DNA from: Thalassia testudinum
Lineage: Eukaryota > Streptophyta > Magnoliopsida > Alismatales > Hydrocharitaceae
Reading direction: 5' to 3'
DNA: 64,000 nucleotides
Assembly (NCBI GenBank): GCA_037157565.1
Contig: JAZHRO010000073.1
Location: 17,304,501-17,368,500, forward strand
Shown here: positions 44,126 to 53,539 of the stretch, in pieces
How positions within the stretch are numbered: position 1 is the stretch's first letter
Layout: the number at the start of each line of letters is the position of its first letter
Program-made: the position numbers and the translations under genes
Notes under the pieces: generated by a model
Database searches by the model: none
Told to the model about the DNA's origin: nothing
The model's input: the letters and a program-made list of their open reading frames with translations, nothing else

Positions 44126-44286
44126 GTTAAGGTATTCATGTAAACTGTAAAAATTGTGAGGGCAATGGTTATGAAGTCTGTTGTAACAAATAGTTCATTG
44201 GGCTTATAAATACAGCTAAGAGGTGATGATACTGAGATCATCGAATGCCTCCATTTTAGTCGCTCTATTCTGCTCTTGTTTTGTAA
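44126..44286 (+). repeat. 3' LTR of element 5
   Basis: Starts TGTTAAGG after the polypurine tract and ends TTGTAACA, the terminal TG/CA of a copia LTR, with a TATA-like ttataaatac near 44204. No second copy in the window; on its right, element 3 gag resumes immediately. Confidence 0.75.
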
Positions 44287-44542
44287 CAATGGTGTAGTAC
44301 ATAATCTCATCGCTAATTCGAGGGATAACACAATCTATCATCCAAGCACATATCATTGCGTTATCTCTATTTCAGTTGGCATTTGCTCGAATCTTCTGTG
44401 TGGGTTCTGGGTTACTCAGAATATTCTCCTTCTCATGACCTCTCACGGTCATCAAAAAAGTTTGGGACTCCTGGGGGTAATTGGTATCATCAAGCTTAAT
44501 CATAGGAGCAAAGAATGGACTTTTGTAAGCCTCGGTGTCCAT
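44287..44542 (-). pseudogene. gag start of element 3
   Basis: The ATG at 44542 begins MDTEAYKSPFFAPMIKLDDTNYP, closely matching the gag start of element 2 (KSPFFAPITKLDETNYP). It continues to IPRIS and a truncated MYY segment at 44287, where element 5's LTR ends. The rest of gag is missing. Confidence 0.85.
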
Positions 44543-44581
44543 GATAGAGTTAGAAGTTACATAAACTTAGGCTACAAACAT

Positions 44582-44659
44582 CTGATTTTTGTTCTTTCAG
44601 AACAAAAATCAGACCCACTAAGGTATAACTGCACCTTGTAGAGACAAGATTTGTCTCTA
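44582..44659 (-). ncRNA. Two perfect hairpins in the leader of element 3
   Basis: Hairpin 1: CTGATTTTTGTTCT (44582-44595) pairs without mismatch with 44599-44612 around a three-base loop. Hairpin 2: TAGAGACAA (44639-44647) pairs with 44651-44659 around a three-base loop. Both lie between the primer-binding site and the gag ATG, where retroelement packaging or dimer-linkage structures are usually placed. The function is an inference. Confidence 0.55.
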
Positions 44660-45039
44660 TAAGGACAACCTCTTCCCCTTAGATGCTAAACCAAGGAGAA
44701 GGAGGGTGCAAGGAAGCCCCTACTATGGTAGGATGACCTCCAACCCAATCTGAAAATCAGATCGGAGACGAAAAAGATACTACAGCCTCTTTGAAATGAG
44801 ACCTGCAGTAGCAGCAGGTTGGCAGCATCGCGTGGGTTCAGAGAGACCCCAGCGGCAGTGTCGGTGGTCAGGAAACCACCACCAGCGGTGGCACTGGTGG
44901 TGCTGGTGGGTGGCTGGGAGGCAGTAGGGAGGCTGGCGATGAGGAGCAGTTGGTGAGAAAAAGAAAAGGAGATCAGTGGAAGGACTAGGAGGTTTATTTG
45001 GGTTGGATATCAAGAGCTCCGGTCTAGGACCGTCACTCT

Positions 45040-45200
45040 GTTGGAAGAAACAAATGACTTAATTATTCTCCAAAACCCTACCTCTCTTTATATATAGAGA
45101 ATGTTGGGACAATTATAACACAATTCCAATTGAAAATAAAAAATAGCAATCACACCCATACATAGTAATAAAAGTATAACTTGACTGTAGGGGCACAACA
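45040..45200 (-). repeat. 5' LTR of copia element 3
   Basis: Partner of 27337-27496. TTTAT duplication follows at 45201-45205. The primer site just before it is damaged (cactctgttgg instead of ctgataccatgttgg). Confidence 0.9.
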
Positions 45201-45205
45201 TTTAT

Positions 45206-46050
45206 TTTTAGATGTCTCGTCTGTGTCACATGTCCCCTGTGCATGTCTTTTGTAACTGATGCCTCATTGTATCTGTCTCCTCATGCTTTGAGTAAAGACG
45301 CAACTATTTTTCTTTTTCTTTCTTTCTTTTTTTCTTGAAAAGATAAAAGGATAGTTACATATGGAGAGTGATGATCTGTTATATATGTAAAAAGAGGGGT
45401 TACACCATATCCAAATTACAAAGAAGCCCACAAAGCCCTGAAGAAATACACATCACTACAAATACTACCAGTGCAAGAGTTTTCCCCTCTAAAAATCACA
45501 CCATTACGGTGCAGCCATAGTGCCTAAATCACAGCAAAAAAGCCTGCTTGTTCATTTTCTTCTGGAATCCTCTGTTTCCATAGCTGTGCTGAAACTCTTC
45601 CCAACTCATGAGAACTGGCCACTGTCCACATTTTCTGGGTTTTGGTAAGCTGCTCCCAACTATTTTTCACAAAATCTGCAGGAATGATTGTGGAGTTTAG
45701 GTTTGGTTAGTAAACCATTCATGGGGCCTTGTTGGTTATGACCATCCTTGATCTATAGACAACTTGACTGGCTGCAATATGACTTTCACGTTGCTTCCTT
45801 CCACACTTCATGGGAATGCACTGACATGGAATAGTGATGGTTAGGGAAGTGGTGGAGCACCAAGCATTGCGCCTGAATATTTGTCCAATTTCCAAGTCTG
45901 GTAGACTTCAAAGATGCCTGAGATGTCTGATCATGAACAAGGGACAGTGCCAAGGGCCTGCCTCCTCGAAGATTACAATGGACAACTAAAAGTACAAGCA
46001 AACACGAGAAACAGTAACAAATGAAAATTTCCTTTTCATATGCCATCACA
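45206..46050 (-). pseudogene. LINE 3' fragment (ORF2 C-terminus)
   Basis: The plus strand shows a T-rich tract at 45305-45335 followed by gaaaagataaaaggatagtt, the complement of a plant LINE tail (AACTATCCTTTTATCTTTTC plus poly A). Upstream on the minus strand one frame reads ALWLHRNGVIFRGENS and FFRALWAS (about 45560-45430), the usual C-terminal LINE block after zf-RVT. Further upstream, to about 46050, the minus strand is open for 87 codons (45786-46049) but I cannot place it in the LINE with confidence. The stretch 45206-45305 is unassigned. Confidence 0.6.
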
Positions 46051-46399
46051 CTGTAGCACTTTCACATTCCTTCTTTCTGTGCGAGCTCCTTGTGTCTTCT
46101 CCTTGGGCCTGCTTGGTTGCCCACTTCAGGGCAGATTCAATGGCAACTGCAGAGCATGTGGTCATTTTATATTATGCAAAGGTTTAGTAATTTTGAAATC
46201 TTTTGTATTTGTAATTATTCCACACCAGAGGTTCTCTTGATGCAAGTAGGCAAGTTGTCTCATTTGTTTGATAGATTCATTGCATCTTGTCTTGACCACC
46301 TCCCTTCGTATGTATACTTTCTACGAAATATTTATTCCTATCTTAATTTTTCCTATAAATGGCTTCTTTTCACCAGTTGTGCTAAAATGTTTTATGTAG

Positions 46400-49300
46400 G
46401 CAATCCTGTTATGCCGGACTTTCCTCTGTCAGGAGCTCAAACTGCATGGGAGATCCTTTCAGAGGAAAAGTTTCTGAAACATATTACAACAGGCTGTGAT
46501 GATCTAGATAACATACTTGGAGGTGGAATACATTGCAAGGAAGTCACAGAAATAGGTGAATATCTGTCTTGATCTATATGTCCTGCATTGTAAAATTTAA
46601 TTTTCTGTTTAAATTTGAATAACTGCATGCTAAGTTTGCCAGCATATCAATCTGAAAATTTCCTGATATTCATGTTGATTTTAACCTACATGGAAATTTC
46701 TTTGTCATTTTTTGAAATTCAATTATATCTCAATTTCATGTATGTTGTGTTGAGCAAAAAAGAGAATAACTTGTCTTATTCATGAAAGAGTCCTAGGCCT
46801 CTTTATATAGAGAGAGGCTTTAGGAAGATTACAGAAGACACCCTCAATAAAAGATAAAATAGCAAAATACTCCTACATAAGAAAATGATTTTAACACTCC
46901 CCCTCAAGCTGGTGCATATATGCCTAACATGCCCAGCTTGGAACATAAGAATTTATGACGCTTCTTGGAGAGAGCCTTGGTGAAAATATCAGCAACTTGC
47001 TGCTTTGATGAAGTAGTATGAGTACATATCTTCCCTGTGGAGACCATGTCCCGTACAAAATGACAATCTGCCTCAATGTGTTTAGTACGCTCATGGAAGA
47101 TAGGGTTTGATGCAATAAAAGTGACCGATCGGTTATCACAGAACATATGCACCATAAGCTTGACTTGAACACCCAGGTCCTCAAGGAAATGAACCAACCA
47201 TATAATCTCATAGGGTGCATGGGCTATGGTTCTGTACTTGGCCTCTACACTAGACTTGGAGACCACACTTTGCTTCTTGCTCCTCGAAGTGGCTAGATTC
47301 CCACCAAGAAAGGTGGAGTATTCAGTTGTAGATCTCATGTCCTCTATAGAGCCTACATAATCGGTATTAGAATAGGCATGCAGGTCGATGTCGATGTGCC
47401 CATTATTCTTTATGTAGAGTCCTTTCCCTGGACTGCCCTTGAGATATCTAAGAATAAGACACATGCCTATCAGTGACTATAGCGTGGATTCTCTATAAAC
47501 TGGCTTGCTCTGTTCACGGAAAGACTAACATTTGGTCGGGTAACAGTCACATATAACAGTTTACCAACTATGCCCCTATACCTTCCCTTGTCTTCAAATA
47601 GTGGATCATTTTCCTAACTAAGTCTTCCCTGTGGCTCAACTTGGATAAGGGAAGGCTTCGCGCCTAGCAGTCCTGTTTCCTCCAGAAGCTCCAGCACATA
47701 CTTCCTTTGCGATAAAGACATCCCACTTGAATTTCTGGCCACCTTAATGCTAAGGAAGTACCTCAATGTGCCCAGATCCTTAGTAACAAATGCTGCCTTA
47801 AAAAATTCATCTGTATTCTCGAGGTATCATCACCAGTGAGGACCATTTCATCCACATATACTGCAAGGATCACAACATCAGATTCCTTGCATGTCATAAA
47901 AATAGAGTGGTCAGAAGTAGACATGCAAAACCCAATATTCTGAATCTTTGAACTGAGTCTCTCAAACTAGGTTTGTGGACTCTGTTTTAGACTATAAATA
48001 GCCTTCTAGAGTCTGCAAACTTTCTCCCCCTCAACCATAAAGCCAGATGGTTGGGCCATGTAGATCTCCTTTTGTAGATCTTCATACAAGAATGCATTCT
48101 TAACATTAAGCTGATATAGGGGCCATGCTTTATTTACTGCAAGTGAAAGATAACTCTGATAGAGTTAAGGTGCACCATAAGAGGTGTTGAAGTATCTACA
48201 CCATAAGTTTGAGTGTAGCCCTTCATCACAACTTTAGCCTTGAGTTGCTTAATAATCTCATCCAAGTTGTACTTCACAGTGTATACCCATCTGTGGTCAA
48301 CCACCTTAGCACCCTCTGGGAGCTCTGTCATCCCCTTGGTGCTACGAGAGATGAGAGCCGCCATCTCATCTTTCATAACCTATCGCTAACCAAGATCTTG
48401 TAGTGCCTCATGATGATGTCTAGGAACGACTATAGTAGAGAGAGTTGTAGAGAACTACTATAATGCTAGACTGAGATAATTAATAGCAGTATAGTGAGAC
48501 ATTGGATGTAAAGTACAAGTTCTTACAAGTTACAACTTTCTTGAGAGTAATAGGCAAGTCGTCAGATTGCTAAGGCGGAACATCCTAATTAGATATTGGA
48601 AGGGAGGATTGAGCGGCTTGAATCTCCTTAGTAAACTCAACCTCAATAGAGGCTAAGGGGACAAACATAGGATTCTTTTAACGACGCCCATAAGTATAGG
48701 TAGACGAACCAAGAGAAGATCCCTCATTAGAGAAATAAGGGATCCTCTTAAAGAAAGTGACATCAACAGATACATTGCAACATTTATCCATTGGGCTAAA
48801 ACATTTGTACCCCTTCCGGTATTTAGAATAGCACAGTAAAATACATTTGACAGACCTTGGGGATAACTTATCAGCAACTCCAAATAAATGGACAAAGCAT
48901 GTGCATTTGAAATAGAAGGGGTGTATCCTCATCAAGCACAGGTGAGGGAACCCGACTAATCAGATAAGTGGTTACAAGAACGACATCCTCTCAAAAATAC
49001 TTAGGCACATTCATAACAAGCATTAATGTCTGGGCTCCATCAAGGAGAAGGTGCAATTTATGCTCAGTCACCATGTGAGCATAAGAAGCCTGATGAAGAG
49101 TGCCAATTGTAGATAAAAAATGAGCAACATCTTTTTGCATAAATTCAAGAGCATTGTCACTGCAGAATATCATAATGTGTGTGGAATAAAAATACTGAAC
49201 TTCATTGAAAAACTTGGGAATAATAAACCCAATCTCAGACTGATCATCAAAAAAGTTCACGACTATAATCATCAATTAAAACCACAAAATACCGGTAGAT

Positions 49301-51321
49301 TGACTGTTGACTTATGCGACATGGATCCCATAGATCACAATGAATCAAATCAAAGAGAGCTAAACTCCTTTTATTTTGACGAGAAGAAAAAGAAACACAA
49401 CGGTGCTTGCTAAGTTGGCAAGCTTTACAACCAAGCTTCTCAGGGATAGACGACTTAGGGAACATCTTTCGAAGATTGGAGACGGAAGGATTACTCAGAC
49501 AACGATGCCACAAAACTAGATTGGTCGAGATAGATGCAATGCCAACAAAAATGTGAGGAGTATCAATGTAGTAGAGCCATTATGCTCAATCCTTCCACCA
49601 ACTAAAAGAAGACAAAAATGCTCATAAAAAATCACCCGGTAGTCAAGCTCTTTACATAGCACAGTAAACACCTGTCAGTTTTAATAAGTCTGAAAATTAG
49701 ACATCTATTGCAGTGACAGGAGAATAGATTCTGTTGGTAAGCAGAATGAAGTAATAGTAGAGGTTTAGTGGAAGGACAAGAGAGCATCCTTTTTACTGGT
49801 GAGGTGGTTGGAAGCACTTGAATTAACCACCCAAGATGAAGTCGATGTAGTAGTGGCCATGCTAGTAGAACTATCGGTTACCGCCAAGGATACAAAAGTA
49901 TTTGGTGGGGTTGCTTGTCGCAGTATCTGCATAAGAAGGGTACAGTGGTTGGTTGTTAGAGCAGGAAGTCCAAGTAGGGCAAGAGTAGCCTCCCCCTGAA
50001 CAATGACCGCATTCGCCTGACCAGGATAGCCAAACTTGGCCCAACACTTCTCTAAAGAGTGGTTGGTCCTCTAGTAGTGAATACATGGGCCATAAGTCTG
50101 GCCACATCCACGGCCTTGTTTACATCTTACACTAAGAGCACTACGCCCACTAGGGATTGTAAAGGCAGACGTCTTAGTAGTGGTGGGTGGCAAAGTAGTA
50201 GAAGTGCTCGACGTAATATTAGAGGAAATCTGCTGGAGCCTTCCATAAACGACCTCTAAATTATTTTCCATGGCAAGAATCTGATCACGGGTTGACACAT
50301 ATTTGGTGCTTAGACCATCCAGGAACTTGTAAACTGCCAAGTTTGCCTCTGTCTAATCTGGGTATCACAACAGGAGGGTGGAAAGACATTAAGCTCCTCA
50401 AACAGTCCCTCCATCTTAGTGAAATAATCGAGTAGAGTCTGAACCCCTTGGGAAGTAGATCATATGTGATGATAAATGTCGGATAGGCATGCATAATTAG
50501 ACCTCTGGGAGGACTTTGCTAAACTCTCCCAAATCTTGTTAGCATTCTTCTTGTATAGGAGATTCGCTGTAATATGAGGCTCCACACTATTCATCATTCA
50601 ATTCATCACGAGATAATTGTCTTGTTCATACTTATCAAAATTAGGAGCACCAGTTTTAGGAGGATCCTTGGTGAGTATGTAAAGCTTCTTTTGGTCACCA
50701 ACAAAGATTTTAAATGCTTGTGGCCAAAGGAGGTAATTCCTAATACCATTGAGTTTCATAGAGGTGTCTTGGACTACTAGAGAGGTAGATGAAGTCATAC
50801 ACTTGACTTTAGAAGAGGAGGACCCAGAGGCAGCCATGTTGAGGCCAAAGAAGTGAGTTCCTCACTGTTTCAGATCTGAAATAGTAAACAAAACAGAAGT
50901 TTCCTTCAACTGTAGCAGCTTCTCATTCATCTTGGGCCCTGCATAGAGTCTCAAGCAACCCAAGATGCCAAGGAGATGGACGGTTGTGTAGGAGAGCAAC
51001 CTAGAACATCACCATCGACCTCACAAAAACCACTGCAGACAATGGTGAAAGGTGCAGGTGGCTGTGCCATTGCTGCAGCAGGGCACTAGTGCTGCTACGG
51101 TGCACCTACAGGCTGTAGAGAAGCAACAGCAGTGCACCTGCAGGCTGCAAAAGGCAGCAGCAGCCCACCTGCAAGTTGTAGCGCCTCAGGAGCATGAAGC
51201 AGCAGGCCGCAGAGGCCTCCTGTGCATGCAGTGGTGCCTCTGGCGTGCCTCCTGTTCACTGGCAACATTGGGCAAGGCCCAAACAATGACACTGAGAAGC
51301 CCAACAGCGGTGGCAAGAGGT

Positions 51322-51361
<40 letters not shown>

Positions 51362-52321
51362 GTCTCTCTCTAGGGTCAGGGTTTGTTTGGTGGGAATGGT
51401 ACCTGAGTGTGAAGAGTCTAGGATCCACCTTGGGTAGTTATCATCCTGGATAACTACCCTTTCCTTTTTCAAAAAAAAAGGTCTAGGATCCACCTCACTT
51501 TGATACCATGTTGAGGGAAGAAGAGAATAACTTGTCTTAGTCATGAAAGGGCCTGTGCCTCTTTATATAGAGAGAGGCTCTGGGAAGATTACACAAGACA
51601 TCCTCGATGAAAGACAAAATAGCAGAACAGTCCTACATAAGAAAATAACTCCAACACGATGCATCGTTATCATGCATGTTTTTTACTGGCTTGACTTTGA
51701 TGATTGGATGAGCGGTTCTTTCTTGCATTTGCTCAATTTGCCTTGTCTTTCCTCTTGTTAATGGCAATGTTGAGGTCCTTGTTGCCAACAAATATAAACA
51801 CTGTTCAACCTCAGAGGTTCTCACTAGTTGATTTCAGGTGGTGTGCCTGGCATTGGTAAAACACAGTTGGGGTATGCTGATCTTCCAATCTGCCTATGTT
51901 TTCAAATCTCTTGGGAATTGCTATTATCTTAGACCAGCATATGCAGGATTCAACTTGCTGTAAATGTCCAAATTCCGGTTGGTGATGGTGGTCTTGGTGG
52001 GAAGGCTGTTTATATAGGTACTTTTACTCAGTGCTCTTCTGAACGTTGACAATGTTTATGCAGGCATATATGCTGAATGTATTTGTTGTTCCAGACACCG
52101 AGGGAAGCTTTATGGTAGAACGTGCTTATCAAATTGCCGAGTGTTGCATATTAGATAGACTCCGCGAATTGGATTTTCAAAGCGGATTTGGTGAATCGTC
52201 CAAACAACAGGCACATCCCAATGATCTTCTGGCCAATATATTTTACTTCCGTGTTTGTAGTTACATTGAGCAAATTGCTGTGATAAATCATCTTGAGAAG
52301 TTCCTCATGGAGCAGAAAGAT
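46400..52321 (+). CDS. RAD51C: RAD51C-like recombinase, four internal exons (partial gene)
   Basis: RAD51C is a RecA/RAD51 paralogue that acts with XRCC3 in meiotic and DNA-damage homologous recombination in the nucleus. Exons are 46400-46555, 51837-51871, 51947-52017 and 52095-52321, with GT/AG borders and matching phases. Exon 1 here encodes [36 protein letters not shown]. Exon 2 holds Walker A (GVPGIGKTQ). Exon 3 reads [11 protein letters not shown] then [10 protein letters not shown]. Exon 4 reads [16 protein letters not shown] ... [23 protein letters not shown]. This is the RAD51C order and wording. The first exon(s) upstream of 46400 and the Walker B (VDS) exon and later exons downstream were not found in the window, although 11.7 kb follow. 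The gene may have giant TE-filled introns or may be a broken copy. Confidence 0.88.
46748..46896 (-). repeat. 3' LTR of copia element 8
   Basis: Aligns with 51509-51656. It contains gcctctttatatagagagaggc (46797-46818), a TATA box in a GCCTCT/AGAGGC inverted repeat. Confidence 0.92.
46904..50837 (-). pseudogene. Copia gag-pol of element 8, broken
   Basis: The gag ATG is at 50837 ([13 protein letters not shown]...), with UBN2-type [21 protein letters not shown] near 50400. A zinc-knuckle remnant is near 50060-50110, and a protease-like [12 protein letters not shown] near 49815. GAG-pre-integrase/integrase at 49247-49513 has [33 protein letters not shown] and VVLIDDYSR. The integrase C-terminal part (48678-48935) has [15 protein letters not shown] is in pieces from about 48400 to 47470 ([14 protein letters not shown]). 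The RNase H plus RT C-terminus at 46904-47464 is the longest intact frame: [64 protein letters not shown]. Confidence 0.9.
51328..51358. repeat. (GA)n microsatellite
   Basis: About fifteen consecutive GA units in the leader of copia element 8, between the gag start and the 5' LTR. Confidence 0.9.
51431..51480 (+). mobile_element. 50-bp LINE-tail micro-insertion with 15-bp TSD
   Basis: The 50 bases consist of the LINE 3' hairpin (stem 51432-51442 with 51449-51459, 11 bp perfect, six-base loop), the tail ccctttcctttttc and an A run. They are flanked by a perfect 15-bp direct repeat gtctaggatccacct (51416-51430 and 51481-51495). The insert matches the last ~50 bases of the LINE at 30681-36260 except for a few substitutions. 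It is therefore an extreme 5' truncation of the same LINE family, or a tiny parasite of its machinery, inserted in the leader of copia element 8. Confidence 0.85.
51509..51656 (-). repeat. 5' LTR of copia element 8
   Basis: Partner of 46748-46896, with the same TATA dyad (gcctctttatatagagagaggc, about 51557-51578). Confidence 0.92.
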
Positions 52322-53400
52322 GTAAGCCAAAACATTGATCAGTCATTTTCTGATTTATGCATTAGTTGATTATCTTCTGAACATTGTTTCTGTGGTCTTG
52401 GGATCTAAATATTGTAATGTTGATTATGTTGACCATGGGGCGATGGAAACCTCAGAATTATAAGAAGAATTGCCTGAAAAAAATGAAAGTCAAACATATG
52501 TAAATCTATAAATGTCACTAGAACAGTTACGTGGGAAATGCTGGATTTTTTCATGGATGTAGCATTACCCAACACGCATGCTTGACAGTAGCATAGTGTG
52601 TAGCTTTGGATGCACTTGTTCTAAGAGATGAGATTGTGTTAGCAGAGATGTTTATACTGCTTTTCTGGCTGATTGTGGTGATCCATTGGACAGGATGTGC
52701 AAGGACATTTTTTACCTATGGCAATCTTGTGCATTGCTGATGTTCAATTAATGTTATGCTAATAAGTGCATGTCAGTTGTGTCCTAAGTATTGGGATGTG
52801 GATGTCCTATGGTGGTTTGGGAGATTAAAGACGAAGATCTTTCTTCTCCTTTTACATGTGCCATATGCATTTAGGTTGTGGAGGTAGATGAGCTATATAT
52901 ATATGGCTAGCTAGATTGCTCCTTGTGAGATTCCTTTTGGGAGGTTTGTGGACATTGGCGGCAGGGGAGGATGTCCCATGGTGATCTTAGGAATGCGACC
53001 AGTAGCAAGCTTGTAACGATTTTCTAGATGTTATAAGAATGGAGTAAGAGCTAGCCTTTATTTCTTGACTTTCCTTCTTTACTAGCACGGAGCAAGTGTT
53101 GAGTGCCATGCACGAGCGGAGTGAAAACTAAGCGAGGGCTCATTCCCCTCACTTATGGAAGCGGGAGACATCAGATTGCGTGTTGAATATACATCCATGT
53201 CTTTTTTATTCCATGTAGACTAATCACGTGTCCCTTCCATTATTTTAACCTTCTTTGTTTATATCAAAGACTAGAATCCCCACGTAAATGATCATTGGAT
53301 CTTGGTTCTTCTCAACTGCGATGGCTAGTTATTTAAGTCTTTGCTTAGTACCACTACATCTTCAACAAGGTGGAAATTCTTGACGATCTTATGTTGAAGG
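52322..53400. other. RAD51C downstream intron, no feature recognised
   Basis: Starts with a good donor (GTAAGCC after exon 52321). No RAD51C exon, RNA gene or clear transposon homology was seen. Some of 52850-53400 may be the frame-broken 5' part of LINE A. Confidence 0.45.
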
Positions 53401-53539
53401 GCCTTATGAACAACCTAGGTGTCATATGGGTCATTGATCTGGCTTGGAAGACTAGATATTGCCGATTTGATTATTTTTGAGCAAAAAGATCATGTTGTTT
53501 TAAGCAGATAATCATGTCGTTGGGGTTGATGTTTTGGTG

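Larger units (their letters stand above)
38341..44286 (+). mobile_element. Ty1/copia element 5, plus strand, 5'-truncated
   Basis: Begins abruptly in the GAG-pre-integrase region and runs through integrase, RT and RNase H to a polypurine tract (tttgaggggaggtg, about 44113) and a 3' LTR (about 44126-44286, tgttaagg...ttgtaaca). No 5' LTR, gag or protease start is present and no target duplication flanks it, so it entered element 3 by truncated integration or by later recombination. Its coding style (FQSDGGGEFT, HPGRAHIMRTRAM-like linker) differs from elements 1-4 and marks another copia lineage. It is interrupted by elements 6 and 7. Confidence 0.85.
27337..45200 (-). mobile_element. Ty1/copia element 3, host of a deep nest
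   Basis: LTRs at 27337-27496 and 45040-45200 (about 160 bp) with target duplication TTTAT at 27332-27336 and 45201-45205. Element 3's own sequence survives in three blocks: 27337-28730 (LTR, RNase H, most of RT), 38102-38340 (N-terminal RT) and about 44287-45200 (gag start, leader, LTR). Element 4 sits between the first two. Plus-strand element 5 fills the third gap, and the integrase, protease and rest of gag of element 3 are gone. Length without nested parts is about 2.5 kb. Confidence 0.88.
46748..51656 (-). mobile_element. Ty1/copia element 8, inside a RAD51C intron
   Basis: LTRs at 46748-46896 and 51509-51656 (about 149 bp, tgttgag...aaca) with the primer-binding complement directly inside the right LTR (51501-51508, tgatacca) and the polypurine tract next to the left LTR (ctccccctcaagctgg). 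Internal order is gag, IN, RT, RNase H on the minus strand, i.e. opposite to RAD51C. No 5-bp duplication is visible (tgttg versus cgatg). It lengthens the RAD51C intron by 4.9 kb. Confidence 0.92.

Noticed and set aside
46743..51661. 5-bp target duplication for copia element 8
   Set aside because: Flanks read tgttg and cgatg, so no duplication can be claimed even though both LTRs are clear.
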